From positions 62,001 through 126,000 of the forward strand of contig QYAI01000047.1 of the NCBI GenBank assembly GCA_003988855.1: a DNA stretch of 64,000 nt. The letters run 5' to 3'. Every line of letters starts with the position of its first letter. The stretch's first letter is position 1. Source of the DNA: Arachnopeziza araneosa. Its lineage: Eukaryota; Ascomycota; Leotiomycetes; Helotiales; Arachnopezizaceae. The translations under genes were made by a program, and so were the position numbers. The notes below the pieces were generated by a model that was given only the letters and a program-made list of their open reading frames with translations, searched no databases and was not told the origin of the DNA. Positions 45,796 through 55,493 of this stretch are shown one piece after another.

Positions 45796-48134
45796 ATGGC
45801 CGCGAAGCCTAAAACAGTTTGCGTGATTGGTAAGCTTGTATATCCGATTCTCAAGCCCTATAGAATTGACCGAACAAAGGCGCTGGACCCTCCGGCCTCG
45901 TTGCCGCGAAAACCCTCAAACAATCCAACTTTCACGTGACGGTCCTCGAAGCCTCGTCTCGGATCGGTGGTCTTTGGCCTCTCGAGAAGGAGGATGATGG
46001 GCTGGTTAATCCTGACATGTGTATCAACCAGTCTCGACATACCGTGGCATTCAGTGACCTAGCTTGGGAAGACACTGCGCCTCAGTTTCCGAAGGCGTGG
46101 CAGGTCGGACAGTACCTGGAGCGGTACCGAAAGTTCTACGGCGTGGATGTAAGCCTAAATACCAGAGTGGTGAAGACCGAAAGGGATGGTGATAGATGGA
46201 AAGTTTGGACAAAGAGTGAAGAGCAGGAAAAAGAAGATATTTTCGACCACCTCATTATTGCTACTGGCTTCTTTGGCAAATCGAAGATCCCAGAAGCGGT
46301 CACGGGGTCAAAAGTCCCTGTGCTACATAGCTCGGAAGTGAGGAATCTCAAACAAATACTCCGAGCTGGCGAGAAGGAAGTCACATCTGAGAGGAATATT
46401 GTCGTCGTTGGAGGTCAGATGAGTGGCGTTGAAACGGCAGCTAGCATTGCCTTTCAGATATCAAATGCTGCAAACTCGCCAGATGAGAACGAGATATCGA
46501 ATGCCGCGGAATACAAAATTATCCATGTCTTTCAACAACCAATTTGGATCATGCTTCATTACTTTCCTAACAACCCCGACATCGAGGTGAAAGGAGACGG
46601 AGAAGTCATCAAGGTAGGCTTCTTTCCGATCTAAGAAATCTCTCACAAATTCAAATAGAAAAAAAATCCATCCCCAAATTTTCTACCATTGGATCTTGTT
46701 TCTTACAACCTTGGATGGAGACCTCCAGGACCCGTTCTCAATACCTCTGGCCACATCAGCCCTGAGGCGGCTCAGCTAACTCATGGATTTATGGAGACTT
46801 ATAGCGGCACTGATCAGTCGGACCTGGGAGCTCCAGCTCTAGCCATGACAGAATCCATCAGGTCCGACCCACCAATGCTCGCTTTTAGTGATAGCTACCA
46901 CGAATTTGTCCGCCACGGAAAGATCGAGATCGTTCAAGGAAAAGTATCAGAAGTTTCGTCGTCATCAAATACTTTGCAAGTCACAAACTCGTCTGGGAAA
47001 AGCTTCAGCCTAACCAACATTGCTGCCATAATTTGTGCGACGGGATTTGATGCTTCTCCGTCATTGAACTTTCTTCCAAAGGATGTCCTTGAGGAGTTGC
47101 AATTTGACCCTACTGATGATTCGTTCCCACTAGCTTTGAATGTTCATGCTGCAGCAAGCACTAAATTTCCATCTCTTGGCTTCGTGGGATTCTACCGGAG
47201 TCCATATTGGGGCGTGATAGAGATGCAAGTACGCTACCTTGCTAAACTTTGGAATGGGGATGAGAAAGCAAAGGAAGCTTTGATTGAAGACACAACCATT
47301 GATGCTCTTCTTAGTCTCAGGAAAGATCCCAGAAGAGCCCAATTCCCAATGGGTGATTATGCATACCTGATGGAATCGTTTGCCGAAATTCTCGGGATCA
47401 AGCGACAAGAGCCAGAGGGATCTGAAGGCAGAAGCGGAATCATCCTGCCGTTTAGATATGTATACGATGACGCTAACGAAAAAGAGAAGTCAGAGGCTCT
47501 ATCCGCTCTCAAAATTGTGAATCAGATGTTTGCCGATTCAAAGTCGGGCAAATTTGTTGCTCGCGCTGTCTTTCGTGGAATCCAAGGCATATGGTCACTA
47601 TCTCGCACCATCAAATCCCAAATTTCAAGTTTCCCTTCTGGAACTCTTGTTGGCACAGCAGAATTCCATCCCCGAAAACCTACAGATAATGAAAAAGACA
47701 TGGAATACTTATATCTTGAAGAAGGGGATTTCAGTCCTAGCTGGGGAGGCATCATGAAGGCGAAACGAAGCTACGTATATCACTACACGGAAAACAACGA
47801 CACATTAGATGTCTGGTTCACGAAAGGCGATCACAAGACTGCCGATTATTTCTTCCACCAACTTGAGTTTGAAGTTGAGGGCAAGAAGGAAGGCGTCGAA
47901 GAGCCATGGAGAGCAAAGAGTAACCATCTGTGTAAGAACTCCCTTTGTATCACTCGATATTTCCCGGAATCGTACTCACATATCACAGGTATCAAAGACA
48001 TGTACGATGTTGAGTACGAGTTCTTTTTCAAGGGGTCCATGTTAGATAAGTGGCATTCGAAATACAGTGTAAAGGGTCCGAATAAGGATTACACCATAGA
48101 TAACATATACACCCGCCCCTCGCCAACTAAGTGA
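45796..48134 (+). CDS. Flavin-containing monooxygenase fused to a C-terminal DUF6314 domain
   Basis: FAD/NADPH enzyme that oxygenates soft nucleophiles or carbonyl compounds, with an extra domain. Exons 45796-45829, 45880-46613, 46659-47931 and 47989-48134 give 728 aa; introns are 50, 45 and 57 nt. The last intron is a multiple of three without stops; removing it restores NHLC-IKDMYDVEYEF, the conserved DUF6314 pattern. FAD motif: GAGPSGLVAA (split by intron 1). The next block, VTVLEASSRIGGLW, is followed by FDHLIIATGFFGKSKIPE and the NADPH motif VVVGGQMSGVE, then IICATGFDASP. DUF6314 (about residues 565-728) shows SFPSGTLVGTAEF, MEYLYLEEGDF, YVYHYTENNDTLDVWF and SVKGPNKDYTI. Substrate unknown. 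Confidence 0.88.
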
Positions 48135-48720
48135 TAGAGATTCAAAATCGGAGACGGATTTGAGAATTCCTAGTCGTCTTGCTTAGTATATCAGATAGCG
48201 ATAGATTATATTATGGCTCTGCTTAACTCGGACGAATTGGTGAGTTCTCATATCTTGAAAATAGTTCTGTCCCGGCGCCTGATGGCACTACGTTACCGTC
48301 TTCTTCTTTCCGTGAGGTCACACGGCCATTCAACATCTCGGCTTATACATAATTCATCCCTCCCCAAGGATTGAGCTTTCCCTTCTTCCCATTAAAGTCG
48401 AGTCTCTTGCTGAAATTCTCCGTGTTCATTCCAATGTTCTCTCAAGCGTCATCTTCAAGTCACCCTCGAATCCCTTGTTACAGTCACCAAATTCTTGTAT
48501 ACCTCGCTCTCACAATCAGTGAATGAGCTTCTACTCCCAAATATCCTCGCTGTCTTCTTGACTCACTTATTGAGCCCCTCTTACCTACAATCACAATCCA
48601 ACCTCGCTTCTCTGAATATACATCTTCTCTCGTTATTTCCTCCTCCCTCGTTCTCTATCAGCCATTTATACCCGATCCTCACTCTACCTTCTTCTTAGCG
48701 ACACCACGTCCATAATCACC
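48135..48720. other. Intergenic region, CT-rich leader
   Basis: 3' side of the monooxygenase gene and upstream region of the next ORF. The last 200 bp are pyrimidine-rich, like fungal promoters and 5' UTRs. The 67-codon frame at 48495 is not supported. Confidence 0.4.
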
Positions 48721-49632
48721 ATGCGCTCCGTACATCTGTCTTATTTCACCCAGTATCTTTCCATCCTCCTACTCCTGCATCTCACATTCCTCCCACCCAT
48801 CCTCGCTTCAACCAACCACAACCCCAACACCTCTCTCCTCCTCTCCTCCTCGTCCTCGCAAACAACCCCAACAACCACCGTCCCAGGGAGTCCAATTTCC
48901 ATCACCAGGAGTCCATCCTGCCCATATAACGGGCAACGGCAACAATTCTTATGTAACGCCGGAACCTCTCTCTCACCCCCATCGACGTTCAAACTCCCTC
49001 TAGCAATCCTCGCTTTAGTCAGAAAGACGAGAGCGGCACCCATGAAAATTACCGAGAGCTGGATAACGCCGGATTGGAACCTGGTGAGGAGAGCGATGGA
49101 TGGGTTGTTGGAGCGCGTGTCGACTTTGAATCATCCGCGCCGGGTCAAGACCCGAAGCTATACACTTACTTGTGGCGATTATCAACATCCTGGTGTTCCT
49201 GGTTGCCGTGCGAGCTCATCGCTCATTGTTCCGAGGGTGTTTTTGCTTCCTGTTGGGTTGTTGGGGATGCTAATGCAAGTCCCATCTACATTTGCCGAGA
49301 CGGCGAGGGCAGTGGACCACTGGAAAGAGGCTCCCTCGAAAATTGACCATGCCCCCTGTACCGTCGCTAGTTGCGTTGCGGATTCTCTAGAGAAGGAGAA
49401 CTCACATGCACAGCTTTACATTTGGACGGCGGTTGTGCTGTTTGCTGGGGTTCTGGCTTGGTGTTTACTAGGCAAGGGTTCCAAGACTTCTGGATGTAGA
49501 AGATCAGGAGTGGGGAAGGAGAAGATGGGGTGTGAGAGGAAGATTGATGGTGAAAGTCATGATGATTATAGTGTTGGCTGGCATGATTGGGCTGAGAGAT
49601 TGGGGTTGGTGCATCATGGTGAGGTGCTGTGA
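48721..49632 (+). CDS. Putative secreted or membrane-anchored protein (303 aa), unrecognised
   Basis: Intronless open frame from ATG 48721. The first about 29 residues form a good signal peptide or anchor (YLSILLLLHLTFLPPILA), followed by a Ser/Thr-rich stretch and several cysteines. A hydrophobic helix occurs at about 235-252 (YIWTAVVLFAGVLAWCLLG), with a polar tail after it. No domain recognised. Another frame around 49167-49205 also encodes a membrane-like helix (LLVAIINILVFLVAVRAH), so the true exon structure may differ and part of this frame could be wrong. Confidence 0.4.
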   Translation: MRSVHLSYFTQYLSILLLLHLTFLPPILASTNHNPNTSLLLSSSSSQTTPTTTVPGSPISITRSPSCPYNGQRQQFLCNAGTSLSPPSTFKLPLAILALVRKTRAAPMKITESWITPDWNLVRRAMDGLLERVSTLNHPRRVKTRSYTLTCGDYQHPGVPGCRASSSLIVPRVFLLPVGLLGMLMQVPSTFAETARAVDHWKEAPSKIDHAPCTVASCVADSLEKENSHAQLYIWTAVVLFAGVLAWCLLGKGSKTSGCRRSGVGKEKMGCERKIDGESHDDYSVGWHDWAERLGLVHHGEVL

Positions 49633-49959
49633 AGAGGATGATCGATGCGGTGGTGCTCATGATATGGGTTCCATCGTTAATGGTTTGAATGATTTTTCAT
49701 TGATCTCATGATGTTGAGATTGCTAGGGAGCGACAGCTCAGAACCCCGCGAACTTGCATTTTTAGAGTCACCCATATTGCGATCTATGAGTTTTTTTTGG
49801 GTTTTGTATTCCATTTTGTAGTCAAATTTCTCGCCGTGAAAGATGAGTGAGCAAAATAATGCAACTAGATGTAAAGAGAGCTTGTGAGATAACTAGGACT
49901 CGTTCAATGGATTATCTTTGCAAAATTCCTATGAAAACAAAGATTTGGTCGTGCGTTAA
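49633..49959. other. Convergent spacer
   Basis: Nothing recognised between the two convergent frames. Confidence 0.4.
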
Positions 49960-50928
49960 TCAAAATCTTGCATGAATTCGAGCTTTCCTGGCTCCAAGTA
50001 TTCTTCGGGGAATGAGAATCTTGCCATACATATTGACGGCCCAGATAGTGGTATTCCTGACTTTCAGTTTCCAGCTGGAAAGTTGGAAGAGCTCTGTCGT
50101 TTCAGGGACATGATTGAGACGCCGGAGAGTGAATATTGCAATGCTGAAAATAATGGTGAGTGGGACACAGATCCAGACGATGGCAGTCACGGTGATCATG
50201 GTCCAGTATAAAGGATTGGGGGAATGTAGGTTGAGGAACTGAATGACACGGAGGTCGCCTGGTTGGCGGAGAATCTCGGTTGCACTGAAGCAAGGATATA
50301 TACAGCTTGGAAATGACGGGTTCTGGGCTTCAAAGTAGGACCATATGGTATCATTCCAAGAATTGTTAATCAAGGTTGGAGGTTCGCTGCTAAATGGTAG
50401 ACTGTCGTTGAATCCTAGATTGCAGAATCGATACTGCAGCAAGGGGCCAGATAAAGTACCGTTAGTAGCATAGAGATTGAACATGCAGCATATCATGCCA
50501 ATGAACATGAGAGCGATCTAGAGGACGAGGATTGGCACTGCGCCAGAGTGCCGAAATTGAGCTGACCAAAGTGCCATGGGGGTAACAATCAGGAATCATG
50601 TCCCAACAACAGCCAATGTTGCATCAGAGTCCAGGTCTGAAGCCAAAGGGGAGACGGTAAGGAGAGCTGAATTGGGAAGCTGCACAACGCCATCAGGAAT
50701 GGGGCTTCTTCCCAAAGAAAGAATGGGAGCCAGAATCAAAGCATGAATAGCAGCAGACCCGCCAAATGTTAGACAAAAGGCGGCTGCTCCAGCTGCCAAC
50801 CAATTTTGGCGACGTAATAGAATCACAAATAGGAGAAGTGCATAATACAACGCACGAGGCGCTCGTCCATATTGACCGCTTACAGAGTAGACGCATTCGA
50901 CATCTTTGTATGTCGTAAATTGGGCCAT
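49960..50928 (-). pseudogene. Fungal multi-TM protein gene with two in-frame stops
   Basis: A single continuous frame starts at MAQFTTYKDVECVYSVSGQY (50928). It runs through the membrane spans ALYYALLLFVILLRR and WLAAGAAAFCLTFGGSAAIH, then FLIVTPMALWSAQF, ALMFIGMICCMFNLYA and YWTMITVTAIVWICVPLTII, and ends at 49960. Two stops interrupt it: TGA at 50596-50598 and TAG at 50518-50520, the latter at a position where Trp would fit (PILVL-stop-IALMFIGM). Everything else is in frame, so the breaks are recent. The length without stops is about 322 codons. The family is an uncharacterised fungal membrane protein group. An extra intron around the stops cannot be fully excluded, but no good splice sites flank both. 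Confidence 0.6.
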
Positions 50929-51033
50929 TCTTGGCTGGTGTGATTTATCACTAAGGCACGATAGAAAATTATGTCTCTGTTTGGAATGGGAGTGCTCGCT
51001 CGTTAGGTTTTCCCCTCTGCTCTCCCAACTTCC

Positions 51034-51338
51034 TCAGTCAAAGTCACCTGCCTGACACGGCGCTTCTTGCAGCGATAATAAATAGTTCAAGATGATGCTA
51101 ATCAAAACCACTAAGGCTCCAAGAGCAGCACCGATTTCCCAGGTTGGGTGCACTGGACTTCCTTTGGAAGGTGGCTGAGAAGTGGTCGGCCTTGGTGTCG
51201 TGGGCGAATTAACTGTACTCGAAGGCAGTAAAAGGCCAACAAGTTTAATTAACACGGATTCTAAAACTCCAAGACCCAGAGAAACTTACTGGTGGTCGCA
51301 ATTGGATCATCCGTTGAGGAATTGTAGGAGCTGGTCAT
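51034..51338 (-). CDS. Small Ser/Thr-rich single-TM protein, possibly incomplete at 5' end
   Basis: Exons 51338-51290 and 51212-51034, joined over a 77-nt intron (GTAAGT donor, TACAG acceptor), give 75 aa. The N-terminal half is Ser/Thr/Pro-rich and one transmembrane helix (IGAALGALVVLISIILNYLL) follows. This is the layout of fungal wall-sensor-type fragments with an outer glycosylated stalk. An in-frame acceptor-like TTGGCAG just upstream of the ATG suggests that a longer protein with more 5' exons may exist or have existed. No function assigned. Confidence 0.4.
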
Positions 51339-52223
51339 TGCGGTTGTTGTGGATGATCCTGCCAAGAAAAAGTTTTGAGAACATCAGTGAAATGGCGATA
51401 AGGGAGCCATCCCATCATCAGGCCGTGGCTTTACTGCTGTGAACACCAAAAAAAGAAAGGTTAGGGTTGTGGGGCGAAGCTGAAAAGCGAGACATTCGGG
51501 GCGCCCAATAGTGAGTGAGCGATGCTGCTGGAGACGGTCGAAGCAAAGCCATCGCCGCTCTAGATGCGGCTCAGATGATCATTTCTAGAATTCAACAATT
51601 CGAGAAGGATCTCAGGAACGAAGGATGTTCAAACCCAGAACCGGCCGAGAGAGAATAGAGATATCATTTCAAAGTTGAAATACGCTATCAAACGATTCAG
51701 AATCCATTCAGGCACAGGGCAAGGATGAGGTGAAAATCAAAAAGAAATGACTCTCTCTGCGCAATAGAATAGTTTTCCTATACTGAAAACAAGAGAGTAT
51801 TGAGAAAAAACAGAAACCGAGAAACCCCACGCAATCAACAAACACACATATCAGGAAAACACGATGAGCAACTCCCACATCATGATAGGTGCATTCATCT
51901 GACACAGAGTGAACACATAATCCTCCCAGTATCTTTTAACTCGAAGTCATCTTGGAGAGGACCTGCAGGTATCAAATGGAGAATTCTCATGTGAACTATG
52001 CTGTACCGCCAATAATTTTCCATTTCAGATTGCGAAGAATGTGTAGATGATTGCTAAAAGTGGGATGTGGGAATATATTTTGGAAGCACTGGCATGTTGG
52101 AGGATCAGGATCTAAGAATGTCACGACACAGAGCCGTACAATAGCGAATGAAAATTGGAAATATTGCATCATCATTTAGAATTGAAGTTCATTTTTCCGA
52201 TGAGCTAGCCAGAAATGCTGTAA
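51339..52223. other. Intergenic region
   Basis: No gene recognised. Short frames on both strands (51708-51994) are A/T-rich and featureless. Confidence 0.4.
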
Positions 52224-52913
52224 TCAATCCCTTCCTCGATTTTGATTGATGAACGCTTCATCATCATGGTTCGGGTATTCCCACAAGAGGGATGACTGTT
52301 GGCATTTATATCGCATCCAAACGTGCGGAATCTTCCAGTCGGAATGTGACCGAGCAACTTTTCGTAGACTGGTTCTGACCGAGTCTACAACCAACTCCGA
52401 ACTTAACAAAGTCCAGCATCCCAGAGTAAGCTCCTCCAATCCAGGAAGCAGACGAACATCATGCCAGCAGCCTGTTGTTCTATTGAGGAGTTTGTCAGGT
52501 CCACTGAATTGAAGCCTCCGAATCTGGTCGGAATCATTCACGCCAAAGTCTGCGGAAAGGAAGATGTCCAAGATGTAGGCTATCCGATCAACAGGTACTG
52601 TCTCGTTTTCATTGCCAAGCACGAGCGTGTCCCGAGAGTAGTCGAAATATACCCTTCCACTTGCAACCCAAGTTCCAAATGCCAGTTGATAGTATTTAAG
52701 TGCTATGTCTCTTGAATGCCGGCAGACGTGAAGCATAGAAGGCACAGGGTCGAAACTTCTCCAGCTGCTCTCGCGCAGCCATCGATAGGTGGGTTTGTAG
52801 TGAAGATGGACGTGTCGAGGAGGAGGAATGGCGAACTCCCAAATTTTCAAACACAATTCCGTTGGGAGCTGGGAGAAGAGTGGGAAGGTGGTGGGAGGAG
52901 ATTCGTGTGGCAT
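52224..52913 (-). CDS. 2EXR-domain protein
   Basis: Intronless, 229 aa, from ATG 52913. The N-terminal block FPLFSQLPTELCLKIWEFAI, then PRHVHLHYK, followed by PSMLHVCRHSRDIALKYYQL, matches the 2EXR domain (F-x-x-L-P-x-E-I/L-R-x-x-I-W, then CR-SR). This is a large, F-box-like fungal family of unknown biochemical role. Further on, RVYFDYSRDTLVLG fits the family's 'iyfn-d-D-ivy' strand. No other domain. Divergently arranged with a second 2EXR gene only 257 bp away. Confidence 0.85.
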   Translation of the reverse strand: MPHESPPTTFPLFSQLPTELCLKIWEFAIPPPRHVHLHYKPTYRWLRESSWRSFDPVPSMLHVCRHSRDIALKYYQLAFGTWVASGRVYFDYSRDTLVLGNENETVPVDRIAYILDIFLSADFGVNDSDQIRRLQFSGPDKLLNRTTGCWHDVRLLPGLEELTLGCWTLLSSELVVDSVRTSLRKVARSHSDWKIPHVWMRYKCQQSSLLWEYPNHDDEAFINQNRGRD

Positions 52914-53170
52914 GCTGTGTGTATCTGCAGAAGTCAGAGAATTGTTCGACGAAGGAATCAGAATACTTATACACTTTTATCTTGTAGTTGTTCGGTGTCT
53001 AAAGTAGGCACCGATTGCGGGCGGTGAAGTTTGGTGGTAAGGCAGAAAATCAGCCACTCATCTCCCTCCTGCTCGTCGCACCACACCACCACCACAACAT
53101 TCAAAGTACGGTACGAAGTTCTTCTACATTGAGTAACTTTGGAAACTCAAAGGCTTTCACGAAATATCTA
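52914..53170. promoter_or_regulatory. Bidirectional promoter of two 2EXR genes
   Basis: The 257 bp between the two start codons of a divergent pair from one family. No individual site is claimed. Confidence 0.4.
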
Positions 53171-53962
53171 ATGGATACCGTTCAGAATTTCCCCAGCTTT
53201 ACCAAGCTTCCATTTGACATCCGCTGCATCATCTGGAAACTCACCCTACAGCCACGCGTGGTTCGAATTACCTACGAGCAGCTGTTTGAAACCGGTTTCA
53301 AATCATTATGTCCTCTCCCCGTTGCCCTACAAATTTGCCAGGAATCCCGCGAAGTCGTCATTAAGTTGTACCCGCTATGTTTTGGATCCATATTTCAGCC
53401 AGCGATGGTGCGGGTCAACTTCGTTCTGGACACTATCTACCTCCCTAGCGTGGTCAAATATAGATTTCCGCTCTTCATGGGAATTCTTAGCCAACAAGAG
53501 CAATCTAAGATAAGATCCTTCGCTCTCTCTTCCAAAATCTTTCCATCTCGCTTTGATTTCGATCCGGTGGATTTCAGAGAGCCAATGCGTCGTGCTCTCG
53601 ACACTCTTTCCAACCTCCAAGAAGTGTTGATTGTTTATGAGCCATCAGATCTGAATACAGACATCTTGACTGCGTTGACACCGGATACAAGGCTTTCTCC
53701 TACCCAACCGGCGGAATTTCGGAACCTCCACGTCAATGTCGGGCGCTTGCCAGACTCAGACTCGTGGCATGAAATGGGATACGACACATGGCCTGTCCCT
53801 CTATGTCAACCAGTTTATGGTTGGAACATTCCCTTGACACTGGAAGAGACACATGAGAGTTTACTATGGCACGATCCCTTGGAGCCCGTAATTCAGGATT
53901 ACCTTGATTTCGCAACCTGGGACCTTGATCCATTAATGGATCCTGATGCCGAGGAAAATTGA
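53171..53962 (+). CDS. 2EXR-domain protein, divergent partner
   Basis: Intronless, 263 aa. The ATG at 53171 was chosen because translation from upstream adds only low-complexity sequence; the domain starts at residue 7 (FPSFTKLPFDIRCIIWKLTL). PLPVALQICQESREVVIKLY and VRVNFVLDTIYLPS complete the 2EXR pattern. The acidic C-terminus ends DPDAEEN. The two copies share only the domain pattern, so the pair is old. Role unknown; 2EXR genes are often abundant and variable in Pezizomycotina accessory regions. Confidence 0.85.
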   Translation: MDTVQNFPSFTKLPFDIRCIIWKLTLQPRVVRITYEQLFETGFKSLCPLPVALQICQESREVVIKLYPLCFGSIFQPAMVRVNFVLDTIYLPSVVKYRFPLFMGILSQQEQSKIRSFALSSKIFPSRFDFDPVDFREPMRRALDTLSNLQEVLIVYEPSDLNTDILTALTPDTRLSPTQPAEFRNLHVNVGRLPDSDSWHEMGYDTWPVPLCQPVYGWNIPLTLEETHESLLWHDPLEPVIQDYLDFATWDLDPLMDPDAEEN

Positions 53963-55493
53963 TTGAATGAAATGAACTATGTTTTTGGAAACTTTGTGCA
54001 TACGGAAACAAGATACAACGGTTCAACCTCACATTGCTGAATGATTCAAGTATCTTTCCTGTTCGACAAGAAGCGTTGGTTTTCGAAACAGTAAGTGAAA
54101 TAACATGGAGTAATTGATAACTCGCCTTCCATCATAATTACAACCTGTCAAACATTGTACTAATTCCGTTTGCTCCTCCAGGGACTCGAACTTGACCAAG
54201 ACTACTCGCAAGATACTTGCTTCCTTCTCTGGTACTTGAACCATCACTTATGGCTGGGCTGCGCTCCGCCGCCAACAAGAGTCAACTGTACTCTTGCAAA
54301 CCTTGGAACTTTTTCTCGAAATTATGTAGTTGCCGCACCATGTTACATTCAGACGCTTTCTCATAACACCCCCTACCAAATTGAAGCTTTTCAATCATGC
54401 TTGGCGCTGCATAGATGAACACTTGCAGCATCCCGGATGTTTCAGCCGCTTTCACTTCCGACCCCAAGGTCCTGATATGTCGACCTTCAGAATCGACGGC
54501 GTCAATACTGTCAAATGTCAGCGGAGAAAGATAACATTACATGTAGTTAGCTGACCTGACACGTTTCTCCTTCGCCTTTGATGCCGTGCAAACTTTAACG
54601 CACGTATGCAATTCTTCTTTCCAGACTAAGTTTAGTACTACAGAATAAATGACTGAGAGCGAGGATAGGCATTCTGATTATCATATCGTTGAAACTCGAG
54701 TCTGAATCTACAATTCGGGGCTTGACTTCAGGAATTACGCACTTGCGCTGAAATTTCATCGTTCTCGAGATTCTACAACACCAAATGGCTTGTTCCAGAC
54801 TTTCAGACGGAACCCAAGGCAGATTGCCACTCACTTCATCCTATTTCTAGCAGACACGTAGAGGCATCCCGAAAGGCAGACTGACTTGGCCAAGCACTGC
54901 CTTTTTGCTTTAGGCAGCCCCCGAAATTTTCACACGCTCATATTTGCCTTATCACGCACTAGGTCGCAAATAGTTCGCATGGTTTTTGGAATCGGGATTT
55001 GCAGTTTATTGGACCCTCGCAGATACTCAAGCGATTATAAAGCCTCCTTTTTCCATTCTGGATGAACTCATAGATGGCGAAATAATCGTGGAGACCCAGC
55101 TATCACCAGTTCGCCCCTATCAAGAGGGGTAAGAAAGCCCAATATGCAACCCCACGGTGATTGGCGACATGTCACTTTTCTCTGCCACGATTCCATCTCA
55201 TTTGCGATGAATTTCGCAAGGGATCTCTACGGCTGCGTACAGCAGGAAAATAAATAGGAGATCACCTTACTTCATCTCCAGAATCAGCAAGCATTTCCAT
55301 GCATGCTCCCGCAGATTCACACAAACTCTAGGTCCCAAGCCACATCATTCGTGCCTTATCGGAGAGAATCAAAATAGCCCTGTAAGCTTGTCACGATCTC
55401 GCAGGAACTCGCCGGCAGTGGCTTGAGTTGTGGCTGGTCAAATCCCACTCAGGTATCACAATCAACCAATCTTTCCGCTTTCTTCATTGTGCC
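53963..55493. other. Intergenic region
   Basis: 1.5 kb with only small, featureless frames (for example 54029-54554 and 54595-54834). No RNA gene or mobile element recognised. Confidence 0.4.

Noticed and set aside
48741..49043. 100-codon minus-strand frame
   Set aside because: Antisense to a better frame with a signal peptide.
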